From the NCBI GenBank assembly GCA_947579605.1, contig OX388307.1, positions 12,501,237 through 12,565,236 on the forward strand: a stretch of DNA of 64,000 bases, in the 5' to 3' direction. A program made the position numbers and the translations under genes. Origin of the DNA: Athripsodes cinereus. Lineage: Eukaryota; Arthropoda; Insecta; Trichoptera; Leptoceridae. Under the pieces are notes generated by a model that saw only the letters and a list, made by a program, of their open reading frames with translations, was not told the origin of the DNA and made no database searches. This document shows, piece after piece, positions 25,011 to 36,246 of the stretch (its first letter is position 1; the number at the start of each line of letters is the position of its first letter).

Positions 25011-27961
25011 TGGCTACCTCTCCAAGCACTTAAGCACCATCACCATCACACAAACCATCATTGAAATTAATATTCCAAAAATCTTTATTTTAAGTGATTT
25101 CTTTTCGTTAATTCTGACGTAATGTATTAGGTGTATTAAGTAATGATATGGTGTAAAGTAGATAGGTATATAGGTAATTATCTAAATATTTGTGTAAATG
25201 CAATTACATAATTTAAATTAACAAGATTTTGTCTGTGAGCTATGTAAACCGTAATACGTAGGTAATCTTGTCCAATACGTGTACGCTAAGGTACTCGTAT
25301 TATGAATGTTATTAAATATACATACAGATATTTAGGTATGATCTAATCTGAAGATAAGCATCACTTACACGATAGAGAGAGAGAGAGTATTAGGTGTCCC
25401 GACGCTTACGAATCGGCTCAAGCTGTACCATGGCAAATTCCACTTATAAAGCGACTTCGTCCACATATAGTTATATTTATCAATTTAGCATGAATATCCA
25501 CCAAGTAGGTACCATCGGTCGACAATATTAAGGAAAAATAAAATTTAAGATGATTTCACATGTTCTTAATAAATTCATAAAAATTAAATAAATTTATTAT
25601 TATCAAGTTAATTTGATAATACTTGGTATTTCAAAATTCTACATTAATTTGCAAGTAAAAAATATTTTTCAAAGTTTCATACTGTCAACAATATCACTCA
25701 TATACAAACAGAATTAGGTATGTATCTGTTGGTGTATTGGTAAATTTAGTGTCTGCCTATGTATGTACGTAATTTGTAAAGTTTTATTTTTTAATCATAT
25801 TGGTAATTGATTTATTGCATGCTTTTGAAGATGAACATATATATTTTTAATCTATTTAATTTTATTTCAACTATAGCATTCTGCTCAATGACGTCTCATT
25901 ACTCATTCAAAGATATTTTCATGAAATAATAATAAATAATGTTATTTATATACATGGGTACACAAAAGATTCTGCTGCCCGGGGCGTGCTAACACAATAA
26001 TGATATGTGTAAATAATTTGCAAATATTTTTAATAAATTTCATAAACAACTTCATATATGTATACCTATACGTAACGAATAACATTGTTGTATATTATAC
26101 TCGTATTGTTTTGTTATTACAATGTATCAATTTTAATTTTGAATCAAATAATAGACCAAACGAAACGATAATCGTTTCAAATATATCATTCGGATACACA
26201 GTTATCGCGACACTTCGGTAGATTTCAGTTTATTTATCGTCGCTAATCGCCAGCAATGCTCGGAGGGTCCCTAAGGCCTCGTAAATAACCGTAGAGTAAC
26301 GCGGAGTACCTACCAAACAAACATATATAGGTACAAACATTATTGCATACAACTCGAGATATTTGCCACATATTTTCTACCATTTATTAATATATATTGT
26401 GTATAGCTCTAACTGAAATACATGTGGGTAAGAATGTAGGTACTAATTCCTGTACTACTAAGTGCTTCCTGCAACCCTCTCCATTGAAATATGCCCATAG
26501 CTGTATAATGCAAGTACATGCCTACGTACGTACACACATATTATTATGTAGGTACATAATATATATATTGCAATATTTGCTACCTGAATTTATGAAAAGC
26601 AAAATATTTGTTTACTGTATATTAAAAGGGAAAATATTTTTTAATGTTTTTTTAGATATCCTTGTAACTGAAAGTATTTGTTTCTGATCTCATATTGGGT
26701 GGAACGTCACTTTTTTAGCATATTTGATTAATGTTATCCGTTTTACACCAGGTCAGTTAATAAACTACCTCAAAATCACACACTTTGTATAAGAGGTAGG
26801 TATACCTACATTATTTTCTCCCAATTTCTTCTGAAAATAATTTTGTAAGTTACGAATTTACTATAAGTAATTGAAACATCTGTAAAATTACAATGTATGT
26901 ATTGTGCTAAAGTTATCACAATATGACTATTATCATGGTGTACCTAGGAAAAGTGGCTTGCATGCCTCCGGTAGAAATTAAAAAAATAATATTTTAGTAT
27001 TGAAAAATACATCGAAGCTCGCATTCAATCTTCTCTCCTAACTAGGAATTAGTCTCAACACAGGTACAGTGGATAAAATGGATCCTCAAATTTCTACTTT
27101 ATCGTCGCAAAAAAATATCCAACCTTAACTCACAATGTGTAGATAAAATAAGACCAATACTAATTCAAGTAGGAACTATCCTCCTACTCTCCTTTAGAAA
27201 CATGTTAGATACGCTCTTGGCTGCTATATTCATTGGTTGTCTTGTATTGTGACTTTTATAATGATCATTATGATGATGACAAATGTTGTGTTGTGATTGA
27301 TGCTGAAGGACACAATGAGTACATAATAATATTAATTTATAATACAAATAGGTATACCTACATATATATCTGATATATATCTACAATCCAAAAGTAATTT
27401 CCTGTACTGAGAGGGTTGTGCACTACTATGCCTCCCTGACTGCTGGTTCGGTGTACAAAATAATTATACAACCTTATACATAATCTACAGAGGCATACTC
27501 ATTTATAGAGGCATGTTATTTTACTATAGGAAGGTGTTTGATAAAAATTATGCTATGTTCATAAACACGAACAGAGTAATTGAATTTAGTTAGATACTTA
27601 ATTTTTTTATAAGACGAATCTGGATTTATATTGAAAATTAATATACCCGTCACGCCATCACGTTAGGTATGTAATAGTAGATAATCACTGTATCATGAAG
27701 ATGGAGAAGATACATAATGAAGTGAAATTAACAACCTCCCGTTTTGAAATATGATCATCTCCCGTCTGATTATCTACCACCTCAAGTACGTCTACTTTTC
27801 ATCTATTTATATTTTCTATTCATATTTTTGTTCTTATATGATCATATTTAGTTGGTAAATATTATGTGCCTGAGTTAACTATAAATGTATGCCAATATGT
27901 ATTTGTTGACAGTGTACTAATGTACGAGTACTTAGTTATGTTTGCTTATTTTTTGTAATTT
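25011..27961. other. AT-rich non-coding stretch
   Basis: No gene. The stretch contains a short (GA)n at about 25374-25388 and an unassigned GC-richer patch at 26235-26310 (CGCCAGCAATGCTCGGAGGG). Short frames at 26000-26221 and 26397-26687 show no motif. Confidence 0.35.
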
Positions 27962-27980
27962 ATTGATTCATTTCATTTTT
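27962..27980. repeat. LINE target-site duplication, left
   Basis: The 19 bases ATTGATTCATTTCATTTTT are repeated exactly at 31130-31148, directly after the LINE's 3' end. This fixes both boundaries of the insertion. Confidence 0.95.
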
Positions 27981-27982
27981 GG

Positions 27983-30697
27983 GGTGTAAGGGAAAGAAAT
28001 ATTGGAAATGACTACAAGTTGGTGTACCATGGTGAGAACACAAAGAGAAACGGAGTGGGCATTGTCTTGGATAAGAATATGCAAGAAAGAATTGTGCATG
28101 TTGAAAGAAAGAGTGAACGAATGATGGCGGTCAAACTGGCCATGAGTGGACAAACATGTATGAATATTATCTGTGTATACGCCCCACAAATTGGTTGCAC
28201 CAAGGAAGAGAAGGAAGGATTTTGGAGTGACCTGGATGAACTGATGCAGTCTATGCCGCAAGATGAATCAAAGCTAGTGGCAGGAGATTTTAACGGTCAT
28301 GTTGGTGAAAAATCTTCCATGTACAGTGTAAACCATGGGGGCTTTGGTTTGGGCAATGAAAACTCACAAGGTGTGGATGCTATGCAGTTTGCTTCATTTT
28401 ATGACCTGGCTATAATAAATACATTTTTCAAGAAACGCAAGGAACATTTAATAACTTATAAAAGTGGGGGAGCTAGTACACAAGTGGATTACGTAATGGC
28501 AGATAGACGAAGTCTGAAGTACTTTAAAAACTGCAAGACTATTCCTGGAGAATGCCTTACATCACAGCATCGACTACTTGTGTCAAAATTGAAATTGGTA
28601 AAGAGTTTAACATCCCCGAGGGAAAGGGTAATAAGGATTCGCTGGCATAAGTTAAAGCAGAGTGAAGGAGATGAGCTGTGCACAGAAATGAAGCGATATA
28701 TGGCAAAGGACACATCCGAAACTGTGAATGATATGTGGAATGGTTTCGAGGAAACATGTATTGGTCTTGCAAAAAGATGTTTAGGAGTGTCAAAAGGTCC
28801 TATCTCGAACAACAGAGAAACTCACTGGTGGAATGAGGAAGTGAAGGAGAAACTCGCTCTGAAAAAACAATTATACAAACAATGGCAAAGGACACAAAAC
28901 GAGGAAGACAAACAGACATATAAACTGGCAAAAAAGGAAGCAAAGAAATCTGTAGCTCAAGCAAGGGCTAGTTCCAACGAAGCCTTTTATGAAGAACTGG
29001 AGGATGCCAAACATAGCACCGAAATATATAAAATAGCTAAATACCGGAACATGGCCACACAAGACATTAGAAACCCAAAGTATATAAAGAACAAAGAAAA
29101 ACAAATACTCACTGACTATAAGGATATAATGGAGAGATGGAGAGAGTACTATAGCGAATTGTTAAATGAAGGTTATCCTGTCACACGTAACACAAATGAG
29201 AGAATAGCTGAGGGACCAATAGAGAATGTCACGGAAGCGAAGGTAAGAACTGCAATTGCACAAATGGCAAATAAAAAGGCAACAGGACCGGATGAAATAC
29301 CAGCAGAACTGTGGAAAAGGTTAGATGAAGAGGGAGTGAGTTTCCTAACAAGACTACTGAACAAAATAATAATAGGCCATAAAATCCCAGATGCTTGGAG
29401 ACAGAGTTACCTAATCCCATTCTATAAAAACAAAGGTGACTCACAGCTGTGTGAAAACTACAGAGCAATAAAGCTAATAACACACACATTCAAGATTTGG
29501 GAAAGAGTAGTAAACAAAAGACTCCAGGATCTCACAAGAGTGACAGAAAACCAATGTGGATTTGTGAGGGGAAAATCTACCACTGATGCCATACAGACAA
29601 TTAGAATAATCCTTGAAAAATATCAAGAGAAAAAAAATGATCTTCATATGGTATTCATAGATTTAGAGAAGGCTTTTGATAGAGTACCACGCAGACTAAT
29701 ATGGGAAGCACTTAGAAAGCAGAATGTCCCTGAATACTATATAGAGCTCTTGAAAGACATGTATTCCAATATTTACACGAGTGTTAGAAGTCCAGCTGGA
29801 GTGAGTGACCCATTTGAAATCAGTGTTGGTGTCCACCAGGGGTCGGCATTGAGTCCTCTACTGTTTAATCTGGTTATGGACTACATAACTGCAGATATAC
29901 AAAAACCAGCCCCATGGAGTATGCTGTATGCTGATGATGTGATCTTGATGGATGAGACACCTGAGGGGTTGCAGTGTGTTATGAATAGATGGCAAGAAGC
30001 TTTAGAAACAAATGGTCTGAAAATCAGCAGAACAAAGACTGAGTACATGCCATGTTACTTTTCTGGGCAACGACCAACTGAGCCACACATTATGCATGTT
30101 CAGAATGAGCCAGTGCCTACAGTCGAATCTTTCAGATACCTCGGCACAATATTGTCCGCAAAGGGTGGTATTGACGATGACATTGCACAGCGCTCAAAGC
30201 TTGGATGGATGAAATGGAGATCTGTTTCTGGTGTACTGTGTGACAAGAAAATGCCAATAAAAATCAAGGGTCAGGTGTACAAAACTGTGGTCAGACCAAC
30301 CATGACTTATTCTTCTGAATGTTGGGCCCTAAAACATAATCACGCCCAGACACTACACACCAATGAAATGAAAATGCTCAGATGGGCTGGTGGTGTAACA
30401 AGGATGGATAGGGTGAGAAATGTCCATATCCGTGGTAGTTTCAAAGTCGCTCCCATCGGTGAAAAAATAACCGAAAACAGATTAAGATGGTACGGGCACA
30501 TCTTGAGACTACCACAGGATAATATGATTAAAAAGACGATGGACGTGGAAGTAGGACCCAGAAGACCAGGCAGACCAGTGACCACCTGGATGTCCACAAT
30601 AGGGAACATTCACAAAAAAAAATTTTCAACCCAAAAAATAGTACAGAAAATTAGAAAAATTATGGTACTTTTTATATTTTTAAATGTGCATTTTTAA
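27983..30697 (+). CDS. LINE endonuclease/reverse transcriptase, truncated at both ends
   Basis: The frame is open for about 904 codons with no internal stop. No true start remains, since the 5' end is cut by the insertion. Order of domains: AP-type endonuclease with ICVYAPQ, LVAGDFNGHVG (about residue 97 from 27983), STQVDYVMADRR and SQHRLLVSKL; then reverse transcriptase with ATGPDEIPAELW, YRAIKLITHTFKIWERV, QCGFVRGKSTTDAI, FIDLEKAFDRVPRRL and the catalytic YADD at 29927-29938; then the post-RT segment NRLRWYGHILRL and RRPGRPVTTW. The last ~33 residues come from the inserted segment at 30602, not from the LINE. Insect annotations often name such proteins 'craniofacial development protein 2-like'. 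It would nick DNA and prime cDNA at the target, but this copy cannot be autonomous. Confidence 0.9.
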   Translation, partial: GVRERNIGNDYKLVYHGENTKRNGVGIVLDKNMQERIVHVERKSERMMAVKLAMSGQTCMNIICVYAPQIGCTKEEKEGFWSDLDELMQSMPQDESKLVAGDFNGHVGEKSSMYSVNHGGFGLGNENSQGVDAMQFASFYDLAIINTFFKKRKEHLITYKSGGASTQVDYVMADRRSLKYFKNCKTIPGECLTSQHRLLVSKLKLVKSLTSPRERVIRIRWHKLKQSEGDELCTEMKRYMAKDTSETVNDMWNGFEETCIGLAKRCLGVSKGPISNNRETHWWNEEVKEKLALKKQLYKQWQRTQNEEDKQTYKLAKKEAKKSVAQARASSNEAFYEELEDAKHSTEIYKIAKYRNMATQDIRNPKYIKNKEKQILTDYKDIMERWREYYSELLNEGYPVTRNTNERIAEGPIENVTEAKVRTAIAQMANKKATGPDEIPAELWKRLDEEGVSFLTRLLNKIIIGHKIPDAWRQSYLIPFYKNKGDSQLCENYRAIKLITHTFKIWERVVNKRLQDLTRVTENQCGFVRGKSTTDAIQTIRIILEKYQEKKNDLHMVFIDLEKAFDRVPRRLIWEALRKQNVPEYYIELLKDMYSNIYTSVRSPAGVSDPFEISVGVHQGSALSPLLFNLVMDYITADIQKPAPWSMLYADDVILMDETPEGLQCVMNRWQEALETNGLKISRTKTEYMPCYFSGQRPTEPHIMHVQNEPVPTVESFRYLGTILSAKGGIDDDIAQRSKLGWMKWRSVSGVLCDKKMPIKIKGQVYKTVVRPTMTYSSECWALKHNHAQTLHTNEMKMLRWAGGVTRMDRVRNVHIRGSFKVAPIGEKITENRLRWYGHILRLPQDNMIKKTMDVEVGPRRPGRPVTTWMSTIGNIHKKKFSTQKIVQKIRKIMVLFIFLNVHF

Positions 30698-31006
30698 GGT
30701 TTTTATCGCCATTTAAAAAAGCAATTTTCACTCTTCGCCGCAAAAAGGTCCACTCGTGGCGGAGCAGTGTTTGACGATATCAGGCGCTACAAACAGTACT
30801 AAGAGTGAAACGTGTGGCAATACAAAATAGCGACTAGCGACGTCACACCGGACTAATTCAATTACAGAAAATATGGATTTTTAAAATGAAAATAATGAAT
30901 GAAAAGTTTTATTTTATGGTTTCTTATTAGGATATTCATGATCAGCGTATATTTATTAATATGAATTGATAACATTTATTCATATTCCTCACACATGCAT
31001 GTTCCC
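30602..31006. mobile_element. Inverted-repeat insertion inside the LINE
   Basis: A ~405-bp segment begins GGGAACAT and ends ATGTTCCC, with TA on both sides (30600-30601 and 31007-31008). Adding flanking bases gives a perfect 13-bp inverted repeat, CAATAGGGAACAT at 30597-30609 against its complement at 30999-31011. The LINE's coding sequence stops at the left edge and resumes at the right edge, which proves insertion. TA flanks suggest a Tc1/mariner-type non-autonomous element. However, removing the insert with one TA leaves the LINE frame shifted, whereas removing both TAs restores it, so the target duplication is uncertain. Inside, TTTCACTCTT (30726-30735) and its complement (30801-30810) form a further stem. 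Confidence 0.65.
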
Positions 31007-31013
31007 TATTGCC

Positions 31014-31103
31014 AGGGATATGAAGGAGGCAAAGTTGCGCGCGGAGGATGCAGGGGACCGCAAAACTTGGAAGATGAGGACTAGGAGAGCCGACCCCAAG
31101 TAA
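31014..31103 (+). pseudogene. Displaced C-terminus of the LINE protein
   Basis: Twenty-nine codons and a stop continue the LINE protein after the insertion: RDMKEAKLRAEDAGD..., ending RTRRADPK. The RRADP-type ending is normal for this LINE group. It is cut off from the main frame by the 405-bp insert. Confidence 0.85.
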
Positions 31104-31129
31104 ATGGGATAAAGGCAAGGGCGAAGAAG

Positions 31130-31148
31130 ATTGATTCATTTCATTTTT
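31130..31148. repeat. LINE target-site duplication, right
   Basis: Exact copy of the 19 bases at 27962-27980. Confidence 0.95.
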
Positions 31149-31334
31149 GTTATTGGAGGCTGTATAATTTTCTTGTTCATGTTGATTATATAAGACGTAT
31201 GCCGTATATTTCATGAATAAAAAAATAAATAAATATTGAAAAATTTAGAAACAATATCATCGATTCAAACCATTTTGATCAAATGTACAGCAAAATAAAT
31301 GTTTTCACGTGTGCTGAAAAATATAAATCCTTTC

Positions 31335-31405
31335 TAAGATAAGACATTTCAATTCAAAGAATGTCTTATCTTTTATTGGCTCGGAGAGGATATGTCATGA
31401 TGGTA
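31335..31405 (-). repeat. Dispersed family A fragment with hairpin
   Basis: A short minus-oriented piece. AAGATAAGACATT and its exact complement AATGTCTTATCTT surround an 11-base loop, followed by ATTGGCTCGGAGAGGATATG. The hairpin resembles the 48-bp palindrome of the copy at 3285 and arises at the same family position. Confidence 0.6.
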
Positions 31406-33114
31406 TATGTATGGAATATCATTTTCTCTGACTTGTGATTGGACATGATGAAAATACAAATACATACATATCAACATTAAGAAATTTGCTACATAGATAT
31501 AATTTAAAATTTTCCTTATCTTCTGAAAATCGAGACAACAAAATAATTTCGGTGAACAAAGTATGGTGAGGTAGTTGTATAGATACATAGTATATACATA
31601 AAGTAGAGATGTAGAGAGTCGAGTAGGCTGGGGAGACGAGGATGCGAAGTTAATTCAATGTCTTTCAATCCGATACAATTCCAGGACAGAGTGACACTGT
31701 GACAGCGAGTGAAATTAAATAATGTGAATTTTGATTTATGACCAACCCTTTGCTAGGAAGGCAGCGGAGAAGTGAGAAGGAGAGATACCTTCCTCGCTAT
31801 CTCCTGTAATTCACATTATAATAATGACGTATCTATGGAACGTTGTCAGGTAATGGGAGCTTTTTCCTTTTTTTATATAAATTCGTATAATATATAAAAT
31901 ATAATATTAAGTCAATAAATATAAACAAAATATATAAATATAATAAGTACATGCTACCTACAAATTGTTAAATATTAAATTATTTCAGATTTTTCATTTG
32001 TTTTTACTATTGTTTTTTTTGTTGCTAAGATACATTTATTAATTTATTATTAAAAAAAACGGCTATAAGTCTTCAACATAAGAATATGAAATACAGCAAA
32101 TAATTTTAAATATTAATTTACAATGTAAACGCTGTTCACATAAACCAACCATAAAAGTTTTTATGAAAAAATCATGAGTATAGGCCAGGAATCGGCAGTC
32201 GATCGTTTGTATACCTACCTCTAACAAAAGTCTTCACTCACTTTTGAAAACACGAAAAAATTCTTTAACAAAATTGAGGACATCACGAGATATTTCAAAT
32301 TCCTATTTTCTTTTTGAAAATTAGCGACGGGAGAGGGCGGGGGGGGTAGAAATTTAGATAGTAAAAAAACCTTATTTCTTTACTTATGGGAATTTAAGAC
32401 AGTTTACGCTTGCAAGTCGATGGTTGGTTCTCTAATTTTATTATTGTAAATCGGCAATGGGGAAGGTCTACCCACCCCTGATATAGGCGCTAGTAACTGG
32501 TATATTAAAAATCACTTATGTATATAGGAATATTTATATTTGGTACTTAGATAGACGTAGGTAATACAATTTACTCAGTTTGTTCCTATTATTATTGTAG
32601 TTCAAAGTATTCCATGTCAGTGTATTAAATTAAATGCCCTGTGATCCTTGATCGTACAAACATTCATTGCGATTTAGCCAAGAAAAGGCATCCCCATACA
32701 ATGAAACTAGTGTCGAATACCACTTACAATAGTCTTAGGTTGGGCATATAAGATCATCATCGTAAAATATGTAGTAGGTAGTAGTAGTAATATATTTTTT
32801 GTAGTATTTTACCTTTAAATATAGAAAAGTAGATGAGCTCTGGTCAATTTTGAGGATGTACAAATGTATAAGCCATTTTAGGTGTAATACTGAGTTTAAT
32901 ATATGTATGAATTAAAAATGTAGAATGATTTTAAATATTAAATATGTGTAGTTGTATCTTGAAACTGAATATTAACTTAATAAAGGGTTTTCGCGCCCTA
33001 TTTAAATAGGTATTGTTTAACTATATGTAGTTGCATACTCTATAATATACAATATGTATTTATAATAAATAATTCAAAAAAGAGTTATTACAAAAATATA
33101 TACAGCTATACTAT
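31406..33114. other. Non-coding stretch
   Basis: No gene. A G-run motif at 32318-32358 (GAGGGCGGGGGGGTAGAAAT) recurs in reverse complement at 44089. The remainder is AT-rich. Confidence 0.35.
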
Positions 33115-33350
33115 ACGATTACGGCATATCCGACAAGTGGGGTATCCAACAGACCAGCTACGTGTAATTAACATGCAAGCTGTCCTCTTCATATCAACAA
33201 AAAATAAAGACTTTCAATATGGGTGGCTAACCTCATCGCCGAATTTGAGATGTAAAATGTACTTATTTTTTCAAACACTGCATTTTACAGTACACTCGAA
33301 AACTTGCGGAAAAGAGTGGAAGGCCAATTTTTTCCCAGGTGCTCCATGGA
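33115..33350 (+). repeat. Dispersed family A copy, near full length
   Basis: Plus-oriented. It has ACGGCATATCCGACAAGTGG, GGTATCCAACAGACCAGC, ACATGCAAGCTGTCCTCTTC, TTCAATATGGGTGGCTAACC, CTCATCGCCGAATTTGAG, TGCATTTTACAG, and ACTCGAAAACTTGCGGAAAA, running into GAGTGGAAGG. It accounts for the short frame here. Confidence 0.8.
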
Positions 33351-35589
33351 AAAATATATATACTTACCTATTGAAAACTGAGGATTGTGAAATTTCGTAA
33401 TGATTATGTGACAAGTAATAAAGCTGTGTAGAATGAAAAGATCTACCTTGAGAAAGTTTCTTAATAAAGCAATATTGTGCGGTTCGTAAAGTGATTATTT
33501 AGTTCGTTTTGAACAAAAGTTTCGTCATGTGAAAATTGCTTAACAATCCTATCAACTTATAGTTACATTAAAAAAAACAACAATATTAGTTAAGGTAACA
33601 ATTTGCCGCCTTGGAGTTTTGCAGTTTAAGCTTATCAGCTCAGACTATCGCAACATCGCTTCGTTAAATAATGTTTTCATATTTTTACTAACCCATCGTA
33701 TTCAAAGGGTTAGCTTGGACCTTACAGTCTGTTATTTACAAACACGAGCTGAATCATAATTAGGTGACGACATAATTTTACAATATTGTTCAAGTTTTTG
33801 TAGGTGCGTATCTGTTATATTTACCTAATAACTCAAGAAATTGTGTATAGGTTTATTCATAGAATGACACTAAATTTGGAAATATATATCGCGAAACACT
33901 GCAGGTGTTAATTTATATGCCGATTCATTTTATTACAAGTAGACCGTGATATATATTTTTAATTCTACTTGACATCTCTATCCCATCATTTTATATTCCA
34001 GAATGTAACATTGGCATAAAATATATAAACATACTTCCGCTCTCTTTACATATTGAAATAAACATTTAAAAACACGTTTGATGAATAGAAACTTTATAAA
34101 AAAAGACGAAATATGTTTCTCTTGATAGAAATTTAAATAAGATTTTCATATAGGTAGGTACATTCGGTATTTCTGCCTGCTGCTTCAAAATTCTGCTTAA
34201 ATAATTCGAATACCACTAATATAAAAATATCAACTCTTCGTCAGTGAAAAATTTAAAAGTTTTTTGATGTTAATAGCGCACAATATTCGTCATCATTTGA
34301 CGTCAGTTTTATAAAAAAAAAATCGACATGAAATGATTTAAATTTGCTTGGTTAAATCAGTCTGGATAATATTTGTGTACTCGGACACGGGTAGGTTGAT
34401 ATAATGACTCAATTATCTGTTACGATATTATTTTAGTATCGCAAGTCATATACATATCCCTTTACTTGTACACACTATTCTTACTTAATATATACCTATA
34501 TAACAATATCATCTACACGGTGAGTAGTAGACTCATTGAGATGTATATACGTCCCTTTGCAAAGAGTCTAGGCTAGTAGAATACTGTAACTGGGAAAATG
34601 TTTTTGTTTCTTCTGATCGATGGTTGAGAAATTTAAAAAAACAATGGCGTCGATTGACTTTATATAGCATCTCATACATCTAATCAAATAATCGCTCACT
34701 TAAAAAAAAAACATTTTGGTTTTTCATAATCAGTATCTTAAAATTATTAGGTTAATTTTTCTGAGCATATTTTTGCATCTTTTGAGTATTATTTAAGTAA
34801 TTAATATTTTTGATATACATAGGACATATCAATTAATCCATTTTATTGATTGATTCTAGTGCCAAATGAGATTACGCAAATAGCCTAAATTATTTTCAAA
34901 CACGTGTATACTATCGCATAGAGATGTAATCGCAATGATAGGCCTACAGCCCTACACTACACAGGTATAGGTATAGTACAGTATAGTATAGTAGGACACG
35001 ATATAGTAGATAGATTTATAGGTATGTGTAATAGGTCTGTGTTAATGTATTTGTGTAAGTATGTGATATAATATAATCATAACTCATATCTCGCCGGTTG
35101 ATCCAGCAAGAGGAGCGCTAAACGATAGGATATCGCGGCCGAAGAGATCGATAATCAGAGATCGGAAACCATCAATAAACTTATAACTTTATATTTTATT
35201 TTCATACTTTTACAATATACGCGTCATCTTCTTCTTCTCCTTGGGCAATTATTAGTCCCATACGCGTCATCAAGATATTTGAATAAATATGTTTTTTTTT
35301 TGTTTTTGGCCGCACCCATTTAACTCATTTAAAGATGTATGGTGTGTGACATCCTTCGTTTTTATATTTATAATGTATACAGCTCCATATTGTGATAATA
35401 TCACTTCAAGGGCGCTTTACAATACCTAGGATCAACATTCACGTCTATTTGAATTACATAATATCAATTCAAAAATTGTTATCAGAAAAATAAAATAATA
35501 ATAAAAAATACTTACAATTTTCTTTACATGAGTTTACAGTTCTGAATTGGTACTTGTAGAATAGTACCTAAGTATTTTTTTACAAATAG
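33351..35589. other. AT-rich non-coding stretch
   Basis: No gene. The stretch contains a TATAG-rich simple region at about 34960-35010. Confidence 0.35.
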
Positions 35590-35717
35590 ACGAAATTTAA
35601 CAAACTGACGCAGAAACGGGTGAAACTTGACGAACTGACTCAGAAAAGGTGAAATTAAACGATCTGACACAGAAAAATTAACAAACTGACACAGACATAG
35701 AAACGGGTGAAACTTGG
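35590..35717. repeat. Degenerate ~30-bp tandem repeat
   Basis: About four imperfect units built on AACAAACTGACACAGAAACG and GGTGAAACTT, differing by small indels. On the minus strand they give a repeated FVKFHPFL-like peptide, which is a consequence of the repeat and not evidence of a gene. Confidence 0.75.
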
Positions 35718-36197
35718 CACATGTGCCCGTGTGACCTGATTGGAACACCGGGAGAAAATCTTGAGTATGTGACATAACAAAAATAATCAGCAAACGTTTA
35801 ATTCTTGTGACAATAATATTACTGTACTCAATGAAGTTTTAAGTTACATAATAATATTGTCAAATCAATAAAACATCTGATTACCACTGATTCATTTCAC
35901 CTGCGCTATTCCTTCCGCCTACAGGAAATTAAAAAGAAACGACGAGATGGAAAATAAAGACGTTATAATCTATAACAGGCACAGGGAGATTCAGTAATAA
36001 TGAATACCTTTGTAATATATAATTGTACAACTACATAAATACATCTGTCGTTAGAGGCCCATAATTAAATTATACCTATTATACATCCTTATGAGAGCAC
36101 GCAGAGCAGAGCGCATTATTATTACCATACATATATTAATTTATGTTTTTATATTATCACAAATGGCTGAATCAATTTATTGAACTATATTATATTT

Positions 36198-36200
<3 letters not shown>
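35718..36200. other. No feature seen
   Basis: AT-rich sequence without a recognisable gene or repeat. Confidence 0.35.

Positions 36201-36242
<42 letters not shown>
36201..36242. repeat. (TA)21 microsatellite
   Basis: An uninterrupted run of about 21 TA units. It produces an artificial isoleucine-tyrosine peptide in one frame. Confidence 0.97.

Positions 36243-36246
<4 letters not shown>

Larger units (their letters stand above)
27981..31129 (+). mobile_element. 5'-truncated non-LTR retrotransposon (RTE-like)
   Basis: A LINE copy of 3,149 bp bounded by a perfect 19-bp target-site duplication. It opens inside the endonuclease domain, so the 5' UTR and roughly the first 70 residues are absent, as expected from incomplete reverse transcription. 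The 3' end has no poly(A). It finishes in a purine-rich GGCAAGGGCGAAGAAG, in the style of RTE-group elements. A ~405-bp foreign segment (30602-31006) splits the last part of the coding region. With that removed, the element reads through to a stop at 31101-31103. The exact duplication and long open frame suggest a fairly recent insertion. Confidence 0.92.

Noticed and set aside
28012..30609. Several minus-strand frames across the LINE
   Set aside because: They are antisense shadows of the RT frame.
35093..35115. CCGGTTGATCCAGCAAG resembling the start of small-subunit rRNA
   Set aside because: The similarity ends after about 11 bases and nothing after it follows rRNA sequence.
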